From positions 620,001 to 684,000 of the forward strand of contig NZ_CP042431.1 in the NCBI RefSeq assembly GCF_007970185.1: a DNA stretch of 64,000 bases. The letters are read 5' to 3'. Of this stretch, positions 24,958-35,291 are shown piece by piece. The notes beneath the pieces are model-generated. The model was not told where the DNA came from and did not search any database. It saw nothing but the letters and a program-made list of their open reading frames with translations. The position numbers and the translations under genes were made by a program. The DNA comes from Pseudobacter ginsenosidimutans (lineage in GTDB: Bacteria > Bacteroidota > Bacteroidia > Chitinophagales > Chitinophagaceae). Within the stretch, counting starts at the first letter, position 1. Each line of letters begins with the position of its first letter.

Positions 24958-26487
24958 TTAGTAGCCGGGATTGGGCTTCAGCAGCGGGTTCCTTTGAATT
25001 TCCCTGGCAGGGATCGGAAGCAATAAATGATCGGGATTCCAGGGCTGTTTGTTGGGCATTGCACCTAAAACTGCGTTGGCCTTTCCAAACCTTCTGAGAT
25101 CAAACCATCTTTGTCCGTCTTCGGTGAAGAGTTCTGTTTGACGTTCATGCAAAACCGCTTCCAGCAGTTCTTCTTTGCTGGCTGCTGTTGTATTGCCTAG
25201 TCCGGCGCGGTTCCTGATCTTGTCGATATCCGCTGCAGCGCCGGTAAGATCTGCACCTTGCTGTGCCCTTGCTTCCGCCCTGATGAGATATTGCTCAGCC
25301 AGCCTGAGTACCATATGCGCCTGTGCAGGGACCGGTGCATTGTTTGCCGTTGGCAGTCCTTCATACTTAACCGGATAAAAATATTTCTTGCCATGATAAC
25401 CTTCCATATCGGGAGAAACAAACCCATCTACCCAAACAGCTCTCCTGTCATCATCCGTTTCAAATGCCGCCAATTGTTCCAGCGATAAAAAATAAGAAGG
25501 AATGATCTGCGGTGCAACAGCCGGGAAAAAGGAAGGGTCAAGGAACAATGCCTGATAATCCGGCGGCAACATTGAATAACGGAAGAAAGGAGCCAGTCTG
25601 GAACCCTCAACAGTAATATCGTGCGTATTGCCGGGCACATGCTCCAGTTGAAAAATGGCTTCAGGGCTATTGGGTTTGAACACATTTGCCAAAGGAATAA
25701 TATCGTAAAGACTGGTCTTATCAATCACTGCTGTAGCCTGCGCTTCAGCTTCCGCCCATTTTTGCTGATAGAGATACACTCGCGCCAGCAAAGCGGCTGC
25801 AGCCCATTTGTTGGGGCGGCTCCTCTGCTGTGCTGAGAATTTGTAATCATCCGGAAGATTGGCAAATGCATCTTTCAGATCTGCCTCTATCTGCCTGTAC
25901 AGGTCTGCAACCGGGGTTCTGGGAACCAGTGCAGTTTTCCTGATATCAGTTGTTGTCATCAGCGGCACATCGCCATGCAGGTTGAGCAGCATAAAATGAC
26001 AGTAAGCCCTCACAAATTTCGACTCTGCATTCAGTTGAACACGTGTTGTATCGGAAAGCAATGGCGAAGTGGAGGTAGTCACCCCTTCAATAATGGAATT
26101 GGCTGAATAGATCACCCGGTATGGCACATCCCAGAAAAGCGGTTGTGCCAGTGCGTTATCATTTCGTAATTGATTGGAGTAATACTGATAGTCATCCGGG
26201 TTGTTAACCCCTGCCAGCGACTCTACTTCATCAGCCATCATGCCGGCATAAATGCTAAGGCCGCCATTACTGAAATTAGGGCTTCCGTCTGTACCTGTCA
26301 TCATCATGGAATACATACCCGCAAGGGCTGAGTAGGCATTCTGGTTATTGTTGAAGACTTTCTCTGTAGCGATCGTTTCGCGCGGCGGATCGATCTCCAC
26401 CAGTTTCTTACACCCTGTTAAAGCCAGGGCAGTCAGCAGGAAAACTGCAGATCCGGCTTTTGTGTTTAATAGATTGGAGAAATTCAT
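24958..26487 (-). CDS. RagB/SusD-family surface lipoprotein
   Basis: A 509-residue outer-membrane nutrient-binding lipoprotein. The leader ends in the lipobox LTGC (ALALTGCKKLVEIDPP). The helical SusD fold is indicated by FVRAYCHFMLLNLHGDVPL, the TPR-like ALLARVYLYQQKWAEAEAQA, and the C-terminal EQYLIRAEARAQ, IRNRAGL and ERQTELFTEDGQRWFDLRR. It is the last gene of the unit, 17 bases after the SusC reading frame, and would cap the SusC barrel. The adjacent SusC gene carries a frameshift, so whether the pair works is open. The ligand is unknown. Confidence 0.93.
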   Translation of the reverse strand: MNFSNLLNTKAGSAVFLLTALALTGCKKLVEIDPPRETIATEKVFNNNQNAYSALAGMYSMMMTGTDGSPNFSNGGLSIYAGMMADEVESLAGVNNPDDYQYYSNQLRNDNALAQPLFWDVPYRVIYSANSIIEGVTTSTSPLLSDTTRVQLNAESKFVRAYCHFMLLNLHGDVPLMTTTDIRKTALVPRTPVADLYRQIEADLKDAFANLPDDYKFSAQQRSRPNKWAAAALLARVYLYQQKWAEAEAQATAVIDKTSLYDIIPLANVFKPNSPEAIFQLEHVPGNTHDITVEGSRLAPFFRYSMLPPDYQALFLDPSFFPAVAPQIIPSYFLSLEQLAAFETDDDRRAVWVDGFVSPDMEGYHGKKYFYPVKYEGLPTANNAPVPAQAHMVLRLAEQYLIRAEARAQQGADLTGAAADIDKIRNRAGLGNTTAASKEELLEAVLHERQTELFTEDGQRWFDLRRFGKANAVLGAMPNKQPWNPDHLLLPIPAREIQRNPLLKPNPGY

Positions 26488-26504
26488 TTCAGCAGTTTTG
26501 GAGT

Positions 26505-29118
26505 TTAGAATGAACAGTTGAGTGTGAGTGCGATGGTTCTGCTGGGAGGCAATGAGCCACCGCCCCAGGACAATTCCGGATCGATGCCTTTGAAATTGGT
26601 CAGCAGAAAAAGGTTATTGGCATCCAGGCTGATGGTCATGGACGACAATCCTGCCAGCTTCAGCGTTTTCGGTGGTATGCTGTAAGCGATGGAGGCAGAG
26701 CTGAGGCGGATAAAATTCGTTTTCTCGAATTTACCATCGGAGTTCTGAAGATCTCCCTGATTGCTGGGAAGCGTACTGACAGTTGGTTTGGCCACATTGG
26801 TGATCTGCCCGGGCGTTGTCCAGCGATGATCGAATTCATACTGGCTGATATTCTGCATCAACCCGATCCTGCCGTTCAGGAAAGTGGAAGCCCAGTAACG
26901 TTTACAGCTGAACAAAAGATCGAGGGTCACCTGCTTGTACCGAAGCGTGCTTCTTACGCTTCCCTGGAAATCGGGAATGGGGTTCACAGTATAATACCTG
27001 TCGTCATCACCGGTACCTGGCGCTACACTGCTATTGGTTTTCACTTCTCCATCCTTATTGATGTCCACAAACTCGAATCTGCCGGTCTGCGGGTTCACAC
27101 CAATAAACTTGTACACGTACTGATCGTTGATGGAAGCGCCTATTTTGTATTCTGTAAAGTAGGGGCTCAATTCCAGATTTGGATAGCTCTTGAGTTTATT
27201 TTTGGAATTACTGGTCTGGAAATTCAACTGCCATCTCCAGTCTTTCCTTTGAATAGCGGTAGCATTCAGTGTGAGTGCCCATCCGGTATTCAGTACATTG
27301 GCGGGAGAGTTGGCTGTTACATAATCGAAACCAGTAAATGATCCTGTAGGGAACTGGACCAGTTGATTATCTGTATTATTCTTCCACCAGTTGGCTGTTA
27401 CTGAGATCCTGTTCCAGAAATCAAGCAATAAGTTCACAGACAGTTGCTTGCTGCTGGCCCAGTGAAAATCCTGGTTGGCCTGGAGTTGCGGCACCAGCGG
27501 GTTCAAGCCATTGTAATTGGTGAGTGGCGTGTAATTGGATTCACTGTTCCACTGTGACAGGTACCTGTAATCTCCTACACCATCAGTTCCTACGATACCG
27601 TAGTTAAAGGAGGGTTTGATGAGCGTAATGAATTCAGGTATTGCTTTGCGTGCCCACTCTTCTTCCGTGATGATCCAGGCGGCGCCGAATGCGCCAAAGT
27701 TGCCGAACTGTTTACCGGGCCCGAAGCGGCTGCTGCCATCTCTTCTTGCACTGATATCGAAGAACAGTTTATGGGCATAATCGTAATTCACCATTGCGTA
27801 CACACCTGCATATTTGTATTGCCCGTATCGTTCGCTGGTGGTGGTTTTGGGGGCATTGGACAATGATCCGATCAGGTCGTCTGAAATGTAATCACTGCCA
27901 TTGATGGAAAGGCTTTGCGTGATATTGCTCTGATAGGTACCGCCGATCCTTGCACTGATGGCTCCGTTGCCCACAGGCTTGTTGATGGTAATGCCAGGAT
28001 CCACCGTAAAGTTGCTGACCCTGGTGTTACCGGTATAATTGTTCCCTTTCTGATCAGTAGTGGAAAATGGATTTTTGGAAGCAATGGGAACAAGGGAAAC
28101 AGAGTTGTTATTTGACTGTGTGTATTTGAAACTGGTAACCAGGCTCACTCCTGTGAATAACAGGTAGCCCAGATCAAGGCTTGATTGCAATTGATTGTTC
28201 TTTCCTTCATTCGATTTTTTCAGATTAGCAAAAGGGAAATTCACTTTTGCTATTTCATAGGCAGCATAGTTGAGATTACCGCTGCTGTCCATTGCATCCG
28301 GTGCATTGGGAGGCAGTGTGTAGCTGGCACTCAGCAGTACAGCGTCGGTTTTGGAATGCACAAACATAGCGGTAAGCTGGCTGGTGAATTTCTTGTTGGC
28401 GCTTTTGTGATCGAGTGCAAACGAGAAAGTGGCAGACTGGTTGGTTCCGCTGACAGCCTTGATATCGGTGGTCTTTGAATAGCCGCCGCTCAACCTGAAA
28501 TTGGTCATCTCGTTGCCACCCGAAAGGCTTGCATTGTAGCGGGTATAACGACCGGTATTGCCATAAAGATATTTCTGCCAGTTAACGTTGCGGGTAGTGT
28601 CCCACAACAGCAGGTCCGGCGCATAGTTGGGATCACCTGGAATTTTGGAAGGAGTTTTGCCGTCATTGGCAAAAGCTTCTCTTCTCAACTGAAGGTAATC
28701 TTTGATGTTCAGCATATCATAGTACTTCGTTACATAAGTAAGCCCCTGTGAAACTCCAAAAGTCACTCGGGTGCCACCGCCCTTGCCTCTCCTTGTGGTG
28801 ATGAGGATCACACCGTTGGCGCCACGGCTTCCGTAAACCGCCGTTGCTCCTGCGTCCTGCAATACATCGATCGACTCAATGTCTGCAGGGTTCAATCCGA
28901 AAAGAATGCTCAATCCTCCAAGTCCGTACACATCCGATTGATTGAGGCCCGATGAGATCATGGTCGGTTCCATATATTCCACTTTCCTGTTGTTGAGGTC
29001 CATGATGGTTTGAGGAATACCATCGATTACGTACAGAGGATCGGAGGGGAAGTTCGGGTTGATACTGTTCCGCCCTCTGATCTCCACCTTCACCGGAGCG
29101 CTGGCTTCGCCACTCAGG
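26505..29118 (-). pseudogene. SusC/RagA TonB-linked receptor, main part (plug and barrel) after a frameshift
   Basis: This is the larger part of a SusC-type receptor. Read in this frame it continues SGEASAPVKVEIRGRNSIN, the sequence expected right after the end of the upstream fragment. Plug landmarks are PLYVIDGIPQ, NPADIESIDVLQDAGATAVYGSRGANGVILITTRRGK, and the barrel ends in LTLNCSF. No normal start exists: the first possible codon is a GTG at 29093 inside the plug, so this part has no signal peptide and could not reach the outer membrane alone. Adding one C to the five-base run at 29117-29121 would restore a protein of 1130 residues. It is either a true inactivation, a slippery or variable tract, or a sequence error. 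Confidence 0.87.
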
Positions 29119-29896
29119 GGGTAATAACGATGCCGGGTACACGACCGGTCAGGGCCAGCAATGGGTTTTGTACCGGCACATTCTCGATGTCCTTACCGGA
29201 AACAGTAGCGATGGTTCCAGTGGTAAATCTCTTGGTTGTAGTTCCATATGCTTTTACCACTACTTTGTCCAGTTCGTTATCCGCTACCTCCAGGGCAACC
29301 ACCAGTTCCCTGCTCCTTGCTTTTGCCCTGTAAGTCGTATATCCAACATAGGAGAATATGATCTCTTCACCAGGGATCACTCCTTTGAGAACATAATTGC
29401 CTTTCACATCCGTGAGGGTTGAGCGCTTTGATAGGGTAGAGCTGATGGAAACATTTTCCAGTGGTCCTTTTTCCGTAATTACAGCACCTTTGAGGGTGAT
29501 GGTATCAACAAACGATTCGTTCTTTGGCTGAGCAGGCGCAGCTTTCCTGCGGGTATTCACGCTCACTACTTTTCCAACCAGTTCGTATGTAAGATTGGAA
29601 TTATCAAATACTTTGTTCAGTGCTGCTTTTAGCTCTTCATTCTTCAACTGTACAGAAACCGCCTGCGATTTTTCCAGGTCTTTGGCATACACGAAATAGT
29701 AGCCGGTTTGCTTTTCAATTTCTTTACAGACCTTTTCCAGCGGCATTTTATTGGCTGAAATGGTTACTGTCTGAGCTGCTACCTGTGCACCTGCCTGAAT
29801 AAGACCCAGCAGTAAAAGAACAGCAGTCATCCTGACCATGCGCCAACGGGCCTTGCGTTGCAGTGTCCCGTTATAGATTTGGTGTGAGCCTTGCAT
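29114..29896 (-). pseudogene. SusC/RagA receptor, N-terminal part (signal, STN, beta-sandwich) ended by frameshift
   Basis: This piece holds a signal sequence (MVRMTAVLLLLGLIQAGAQ), an STN domain (about residues 45-95, VTISANKMPLEKVCKEIEK), a carboxypeptidase-regulatory-like domain (LKGAVITEKGPLENVSI) and the start of the plug (NPLLALTGRVPGIVITP), then a TGA at 29116-29114. I chose ATG 29896 because TTG 29941 overlaps the FecR stop and is weak. The STN domain marks receptors that signal through FecR to an ECF sigma factor, and a FecR gene lies 41 bases upstream. The stop arises from a one-base shift in a C5 run. Confidence 0.87.
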
Positions 29897-29937
29897 AAGT
29901 TGTTTTGGTATTGCGTTGCTGTTATTCAAAAATTTTC

Positions 29938-31185
29938 TCAATCGGGAGATACTGTGACTGTTTTCCCTTCAAACTTGAAATGGACCCACCCTGTGGATTC
30001 CAATACTTTCAATACATCTGATAAATTCATGGTGCGGGGGATCTTACCCACAAATTGTTGTGTGATATTTCCTTCATACACCACTTCCACATCGTACCAG
30101 CGTGAAAGCTGGCGCATGATGTTTTGGATATTCACATCCTGTAAATAGAAAATGCCATTCTTCCAGGCCAGCACTTCCTCCAGGTCTGCGCTGGCTGTTG
30201 TAAGGCTTAGCTCCTTCAACCTTGCCTGCTGCCCCGGTTGCAGGATCACATGCGCATTTCCGTTATTAACTCTTACTTTTCCATTCACAAGCGTAGCGGC
30301 TCTTACAGGTTCGTCAGCATAGGCCTGGATATTGAATCCCGTACCCAATACTTCCACCTGCATGGGCTCTTCCTTACCGCCAACATTCACTTTGAATGGC
30401 CTGTTTGCATTCTGTGCTACTTCAAAATATGCTTCACCGCTGAGCTCCACTACCCTTTCCCTGCCTTTGAATGCTACAGGAAAACGGAGGCTGGATGCTG
30501 CATTCAGCCATACTTTACTACCATCCGGCAATGTAACCTGGTATTGTCCTCCGCGGGGTGTGATGATCTTGTTATATACCATTGCAGTATCGGCTCCTGT
30601 ATTCCCCGGATCATAACTGAGCACTCCCTCCTCATTTTTCCGGATATGGGTTTCGCCTTGTTTTGCCAGCTCACCTGAAGCTGTGTCCAGCAAAATAGAG
30701 CGCCCGTCTTCCAGTTGCAGGATGGCTTTGTCACTCCCGGGCAGCGCCTCACTGTTGTAATGCGCTGTACGGGAAGTGTCAGTCTGGTCATCACCGGTAC
30801 GGCTGGTCAGCCAGAATGTTGCAGCAATGCCCACGATCAGGATCCCGATGGCCGCAGCAGCAGCATAGCGGTACCAGGTTTTGCGTACAGGTATTTCCGT
30901 TATAATTTCCGGAGTACTTGTTTCATGGCTACCCTGTTGGATCCTGGTCAGCATATCCTTCAATGCAGCGTCCTCGTTGACAGAGTAGAAAGAACGAAGC
31001 GCAGATTCAATAGAAGCCTGATCTGTCAGGCTTTGATAGAATTTCCTGTTCTCCTCTGTTTGAGGCAGCAGCCATGCTTCCAGTTGCTGTTCACCTTCGG
31101 GTTGAATGGTGCCCTGCAGTTTCTGAAAGAAGAGAGCTGCCAGCTCCTGCATTTTTTGAATGGAATCCTGATCGTGCATTGCCAT
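29938..31185 (-). CDS. FecR-family anti-sigma factor
   Basis: A 415-residue inner-membrane protein that transmits the receptor's signal and controls an ECF sigma factor. The cytoplasmic N-terminal part (1-100) is followed by one membrane helix (about 103-125, YAAAAAIGILIVGIAATFWL). The periplasmic FecR domain shows ITPRGGQYQVTLPDGSKVWLNAASSLRFP and RVVELSGEAYFEV, and the C-terminal DUF4974 domain shows IQNIMRQLSRWYDVEVVYEG. It sits between the metalloprotease and SusC genes. Its likely sigma partner is not adjacent but 3.3 kb away on the other strand (34541). Confidence 0.93.
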   Translation of the reverse strand: MAMHDQDSIQKMQELAALFFQKLQGTIQPEGEQQLEAWLLPQTEENRKFYQSLTDQASIESALRSFYSVNEDAALKDMLTRIQQGSHETSTPEIITEIPVRKTWYRYAAAAAIGILIVGIAATFWLTSRTGDDQTDTSRTAHYNSEALPGSDKAILQLEDGRSILLDTASGELAKQGETHIRKNEEGVLSYDPGNTGADTAMVYNKIITPRGGQYQVTLPDGSKVWLNAASSLRFPVAFKGRERVVELSGEAYFEVAQNANRPFKVNVGGKEEPMQVEVLGTGFNIQAYADEPVRAATLVNGKVRVNNGNAHVILQPGQQARLKELSLTTASADLEEVLAWKNGIFYLQDVNIQNIMRQLSRWYDVEVVYEGNITQQFVGKIPRTMNLSDVLKVLESTGWVHFKFEGKTVTVSPD

Positions 31186-31216
31186 AGGGTGCGGTATTAG
31201 ATAAGGTTGATAATAA

Positions 31217-33724
31217 TTATTTTTCGTTTGCTGATTTGGCCAGTTTCAGTTCCAGGTCTACCAGGTGTGCTTTTGTTAAAGCATCACTTGCTTTATTGAT
31301 TGCCTGCTTTACTATTGGCAACAGGGATTTCAACTCTGCAACAGAAATAGAATAAGAGTCGGTCTCAATATATGGGTTCGGCTCTCCCGGATTTGCTGAG
31401 CTGGTGGTATTGGCCAGATTGAACGACAACGCTCCCACATAGGCTTTCTGGATCGCGCGGCGATAGCCATCGATCTTTACGGAAGGCTGTTTCAATTCTT
31501 TCCAGACATTGTTGCGCAGCATGGTCAGGTATTGATCAGTTCCCAGGGTCTTTACATTCCCGAAACGTTTTTCATTGTTCACCACATTTTGGATAACTGG
31601 TGCATCCAGAAGGGTATTGATCACACGCATTTGTATATCTTCCACAAAATTCGCATAGGGGCCACCGGTACCCATCGTCCTGTCAGTGATCTTGTCTGAG
31701 AGCAACCAGGTAGGTGTGGTAAGCACTTCATCCACCAGGAAGTTCATGGCATCTACCTGTTTATCTTTGGCTACAGGCGCCACTACAGGTTTTGCATCAT
31801 TGTCTGTACGGATGGTAGTGGTAGTTCCTCCCATGAATTTGATCACATGGCCTACATACCTGAAGTACTGGTTGGCTGTTTGATTGTACATCTGCGCAAG
31901 GTCCCTGTTGAAACCATCATCGGTTTTTGTCCATTCAGGCAGACCTTCAATTACGCGTTTCAGATTCCTGATCCCATAAGCATTTGCTTTGGCGGGGTTA
32001 TCGCCGAGGTCTTCAGACTGGCTGCGCGGATCATGACTGCCTGTTTCATAGCTGCCGAAAAGCAGTCGTGAATTGGCATTGAGCTTTTGGGTGGTAAGAT
32101 CGTAGAGTTCCTTCTTTTCATCACTGGCAGTTTTACCGGTGTACTTGTATCCCCATTCGATAGCCCAGTCATCATACTCGCCGATCCTTGGGAAGAGCAG
32201 TTCCTGCGGGATATTGTCTTCAGGTTGCGCTACATAGTTGAATCGTGCATAGTCCATGATACTGGCGGTATGGCCATGTTGTTTCAGGTAATTGATATCA
32301 CGGAGACTTTCAACAGGTGTCTGGCTGCTGCTGATATGGTTATGCCTTAGGCCCAGTGTGTGGCCTACTTCATGGCTGGATACAAAGCGGATCAGTTGTC
32401 CCATCAGCTCTTCATCGAATTGCATCTTACGCGCTTCAGGATCATTGGGAGCTGCCTGTACCATGTACCAGTCGTGCACCAGGCTCATCACGTTATGATA
32501 CCAGCCAATATGGCTTTGAATGATTTCGCCACTGCGTGGATCATTCACGTTAGGACCATAAGCATTGGGAATTTCAGAAGGGAAATAACGGATAAAGGAA
32601 TAACGTGCATCGTCCATATCCATAGTAGTATCATTCTCCGGCCATTCTTTTCCTACGATGGCGTTTTTGAATCCAGCTTTCTCGAAAGCTTTGGACCAAT
32701 CATTCACACCGAGGATCAGGTATTTTCTCCATTGTTTGGGAGTATTGGGATCGATGTAGAACACGATGGGTTTTGCCGGTTCTACCAGTTGTCCGCTTTT
32801 GTAGCGGGCCATGTCTTCAGATTTCGGCTCCAGTCTCCATCTTACAATGAAGCGTTGTGTTTCCGATTTTTGTTGTTTATCTCCGAACACATAAGAGTAG
32901 TTGGCAAAATATCCGATGCGCGGGTCCATGATGCGACGCTGCATAGGTACTTTGGGAAGCGCAATGAAGCTGGTCTTCATTTCAAGAGTGGCCGGCGCCT
33001 GATCGGGCCTTCCTGTGGCCTTGTCTTCCTTGAGCAGAGTATTGTGACTTGAAAGCAGTTCCACGTTCATGGGAAACACTTTGATCTGCATCAGTTCCTG
33101 GTCCCTGCGAATATCCAGCAGGTTTGAATTAACGCCCTTCGCAACTTTCTGAACAAAGCTTTGTCCGTCTTTCAGGAATTTGCTCATATCAATCACATAA
33201 CTGGCGGAGTCTTTGCCATAAGCCTTGATGGGAAATGTACCAGCCACCGGATCAAGATTGGATAGCTTAACAGCTTTTGCGATCACCTGGTTGCTGTCTG
33301 CATCGGCGATTACCTGCCTGAAGCGGATCCTGATATTATCGTTTTGTGCTTTTTCAAAATAAATGGTGTTCTCTTCCAGTTCTTCGCCGGCATAGAGATT
33401 GATGCCTCCAGGTCCACGGTTCACCCGGTTGATCACCATAATATCTCTTCCCATTAGTGTATCGCCTATCTCAAAGAAAACACTGTCGAGTTCTTTGGAA
33501 CTGTATACATTGAAGAGACCTTTTTGTACTGGGAGATTTTTTACTACCTGGTCTAATGGTTTCACGCCATTCTTGGAAGGAGGCACTGCCGGTGGTTTGG
33601 GAGCAACAACGGTAGCGGATGCTGGAGCATTTTTCTTGCTGACTGCTGCGTCTTTGGTTCCACCTTTGAACCAGGCGCAGGAACCTGCCAGCACACAGAG
33701 CGGCAGATAAAAATATTTCTTCAT
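31217..33724 (-). CDS. Zinc-dependent metalloprotease lipoprotein (DUF5117/DUF5118 type)
   Basis: An 835-residue exported protease. The leader MKKYFYLPLCVLAGSC ends in the lipobox LAGSC. The metzincin-like zinc site HEVGHTLGLRH places the ligands at His451, His455 and His461 and the base at Glu452. IMDYARFNYVAQPEDN downstream contains the Met-turn. NAYGPNVNDPRSGEIIQSHIGWYHN and the N-terminal DUF5118/DUF5117 regions are typical of this Bacteroidota family. It lies 31 bases upstream of FecR on the same strand and may be transcribed with the receptor unit, which would suggest peptide capture. The substrate is unknown. Confidence 0.92.
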   Translation of the reverse strand: MKKYFYLPLCVLAGSCAWFKGGTKDAAVSKKNAPASATVVAPKPPAVPPSKNGVKPLDQVVKNLPVQKGLFNVYSSKELDSVFFEIGDTLMGRDIMVINRVNRGPGGINLYAGEELEENTIYFEKAQNDNIRIRFRQVIADADSNQVIAKAVKLSNLDPVAGTFPIKAYGKDSASYVIDMSKFLKDGQSFVQKVAKGVNSNLLDIRRDQELMQIKVFPMNVELLSSHNTLLKEDKATGRPDQAPATLEMKTSFIALPKVPMQRRIMDPRIGYFANYSYVFGDKQQKSETQRFIVRWRLEPKSEDMARYKSGQLVEPAKPIVFYIDPNTPKQWRKYLILGVNDWSKAFEKAGFKNAIVGKEWPENDTTMDMDDARYSFIRYFPSEIPNAYGPNVNDPRSGEIIQSHIGWYHNVMSLVHDWYMVQAAPNDPEARKMQFDEELMGQLIRFVSSHEVGHTLGLRHNHISSSQTPVESLRDINYLKQHGHTASIMDYARFNYVAQPEDNIPQELLFPRIGEYDDWAIEWGYKYTGKTASDEKKELYDLTTQKLNANSRLLFGSYETGSHDPRSQSEDLGDNPAKANAYGIRNLKRVIEGLPEWTKTDDGFNRDLAQMYNQTANQYFRYVGHVIKFMGGTTTTIRTDNDAKPVVAPVAKDKQVDAMNFLVDEVLTTPTWLLSDKITDRTMGTGGPYANFVEDIQMRVINTLLDAPVIQNVVNNEKRFGNVKTLGTDQYLTMLRNNVWKELKQPSVKIDGYRRAIQKAYVGALSFNLANTTSSANPGEPNPYIETDSYSISVAELKSLLPIVKQAINKASDALTKAHLVDLELKLAKSANEK

Positions 33725-33802
33725 GATGCTTTCTCTAACAGTTTTGTACGGTTAATTTTTTTCAGTCTGGCCGGAGCCTTACCGGATCCGATGATCAATA
33801 GA

Positions 33803-34372
33803 TCAAAAACAGCTATTGTTGTTAGCTTTCTTTTTAGCGCTGATGCTGAATCCGGAGATCTGTTGCGCGCTGTTCAGAAAGGTTTCAGCCCTTGAAGCAG
33901 AACGATTGTCCCACAGCAATACAACAGGCACTGTGTTGCCAGCAAACTCAACAGAATAATCCTGGCGGTTCCCATTGATCGCATTACTGCGCAGATCGAT
34001 GATGAAACCCTTGCCATTACTCTGTTTGGCCCATTGGCTCAAAAAAGACAAGGCTAACGGTTTGTAGTTGTTTACCAGGCTGAGCGCCAGAGAATCATAA
34101 TTCGGGTCAGGTAAAGAAAGGGAGTAGTAGGAACTGGCCCCTCCATCAGTTGACAAATCTACTGAACCTGTTGCAAATGGCAGCCCTGATTTGGCATCAG
34201 GAGTGGCCAGGGAAAACAACGGAATATCCGCAGCCTGACCATTGTCTGTGAACATAGGGAACTTTTTTCGTTCCGGTGGCGCCGCCGGGCCTCCACCACA
34301 GGATGCCAGCGTTCCTGCAAGTATAAACACTGCAGCCATTTTCCGGAATTGAGCAGTACTTCTAAAAAGCAT
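33803..34372 (-). CDS. Small lipoprotein of unknown function
   Basis: A 189-residue protein with leader MAAVFILAGTLASC (lipobox LASC) followed by GGGPAAPPERKKF, a flexible tether. I recognise no domain. The mature part is mixed alpha/beta in appearance, with short stretches such as SYYSLSLPDPNYDSLAL, GFIIDLRSNAING and NTVPVVLLWDNRSASRAETFL. ATG 34372 is taken as start; ATG 34339 would shorten the leader to its hydrophobic core. It lies 78 bases upstream of the metalloprotease on the same strand and divergent from the sigma factor. Membership in the FecR regulon is inferred from position only. Confidence 0.7.
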   Translation of the reverse strand: MLFRSTAQFRKMAAVFILAGTLASCGGGPAAPPERKKFPMFTDNGQAADIPLFSLATPDAKSGLPFATGSVDLSTDGGASSYYSLSLPDPNYDSLALSLVNNYKPLALSFLSQWAKQSNGKGFIIDLRSNAINGNRQDYSVEFAGNTVPVVLLWDNRSASRAETFLNSAQQISGFSISAKKKANNNSCF

Positions 34373-34453
34373 AACTAATCTGGGTTATGGGATGATGAAT
34401 GAACCTAGAACACCCTCCCTCAATAATTGAACTAGTCCATTTCAAATTATTTT

Positions 34454-34487
34454 TTTGTAACCATTCACCCTGCCTGTTTTATGTTGA
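34454..34487 (+). promoter_or_regulatory. Possible promoter of the ECF sigma gene
   Basis: TTTG (34454-34457) and TATGTTGA (34480-34487) are separated by 22 bases, an approximate match to the TTTG/TAnnTTTG pattern. The 168-base divergent gap between the lipoprotein and sigma genes shows nothing clearer. Confidence 0.33.
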
Positions 34488-34540
34488 ATTCCCTAACTTA
34501 GCCAGCATCATTGCAGGTTCCTGCCTGCACGCCAGAGCTA

Positions 34541-35140
34541 ATGACAGACATCAATGATTTTGACGACAACCTCATTCCTGCATTCCGGCAAGGAGATCAG
34601 CAGGCCTTTACTGTATTCTTCAGACAGTATTACAGGCCTCTCTGTTTTTTTGCCGAACAACTGTTAGGATCCATGAGTGATGCCGAAGACATCGTGAAAG
34701 ACAGTTATCTCAAACTCTGGAACAAACGCACAGCCTTCGATCAGCCGCAAAGCATCAAAAGCTTTCTCTACACAGCAACCCGGAATGCTTCGCTTAACCA
34801 TCTCCGTCACCAGAAGGTGAAAAACAATTTTCAGAAAGAGATGCATTACCTCGATGATCAGAAAGGAGATGAACTTGTATTGCAACAAATGATCCGCTCC
34901 GAACTGATGCGCTCCATTTACCAGGAGATCGAAAAACTGCCGGAGAAAAGGCAGCAGGTTTTCAGAATGATCTATTTTGATGGTTTGAAAAATGAAGAGA
35001 TCGCCGAAAAGCTCGGCATCTCCGTTTTTACTGTGAAAGAACATAAAGCGAAAGCCCTCGCTCAACTGCGGATGAAATTCTCGGACGAACAACTGATGGT
35101 CTTCTTCATCATCTGCGGAGCTGCTGCCTTCAATATTTAG
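34541..35140 (+). CDS. ECF-type RNA polymerase sigma factor
   Basis: A 199-residue sigma-70 family protein of the Bacteroidota ECF group. Region 2 is at about 25-85 (FRQYYRPLCFFAEQLLG, DAEDIVKDSYLKLWNKR, SIKSFLYTATRNASLNHLRH). Region 4 is at about 125-175 (IEKLPEKRQQVFRMIYFDGLKNEEIAEKLGISVFTVKEHKAKAL). I chose ATG 34541 (MTDINDFDDN) over an in-frame TTG at 34511. The C-terminus ends in a hydrophobic tail (MVFFIICGAAAFNI). It is divergent from the lipoprotein/protease/FecR/SusCD genes and is the natural partner of that FecR. It could also serve the receptor-phytase pair downstream on its own strand. Confidence 0.93.
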   Translation: MTDINDFDDNLIPAFRQGDQQAFTVFFRQYYRPLCFFAEQLLGSMSDAEDIVKDSYLKLWNKRTAFDQPQSIKSFLYTATRNASLNHLRHQKVKNNFQKEMHYLDDQKGDELVLQQMIRSELMRSIYQEIEKLPEKRQQVFRMIYFDGLKNEEIAEKLGISVFTVKEHKAKALAQLRMKFSDEQLMVFFIICGAAAFNI

Positions 35141-35245
35141 GAACTCCTTCATTATCAAAGCTTCTTCATTTCTCTTCATATTCCCCTAACAATTACTTCA
35201 ACATTGCATAACATGCCGGAATGGGCCCCTGCACTGCGCTTCAAA

Positions 35246-35253
35246 TACCTTCG
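35246..35253 (+). promoter_or_regulatory. Candidate -7 promoter element for the receptor-phytase pair
   Basis: TACCTTCG matches TAnnTTTG at 7 of 8 positions and is followed by CGCC, as is the element at 16642. It lies 39 bases before the receptor ATG. No clear upstream TTTG is seen. Confidence 0.38.
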
Positions 35254-35291
35254 CGCCGGGAAATATCCCATACTCACCAACAATTCAGTTT

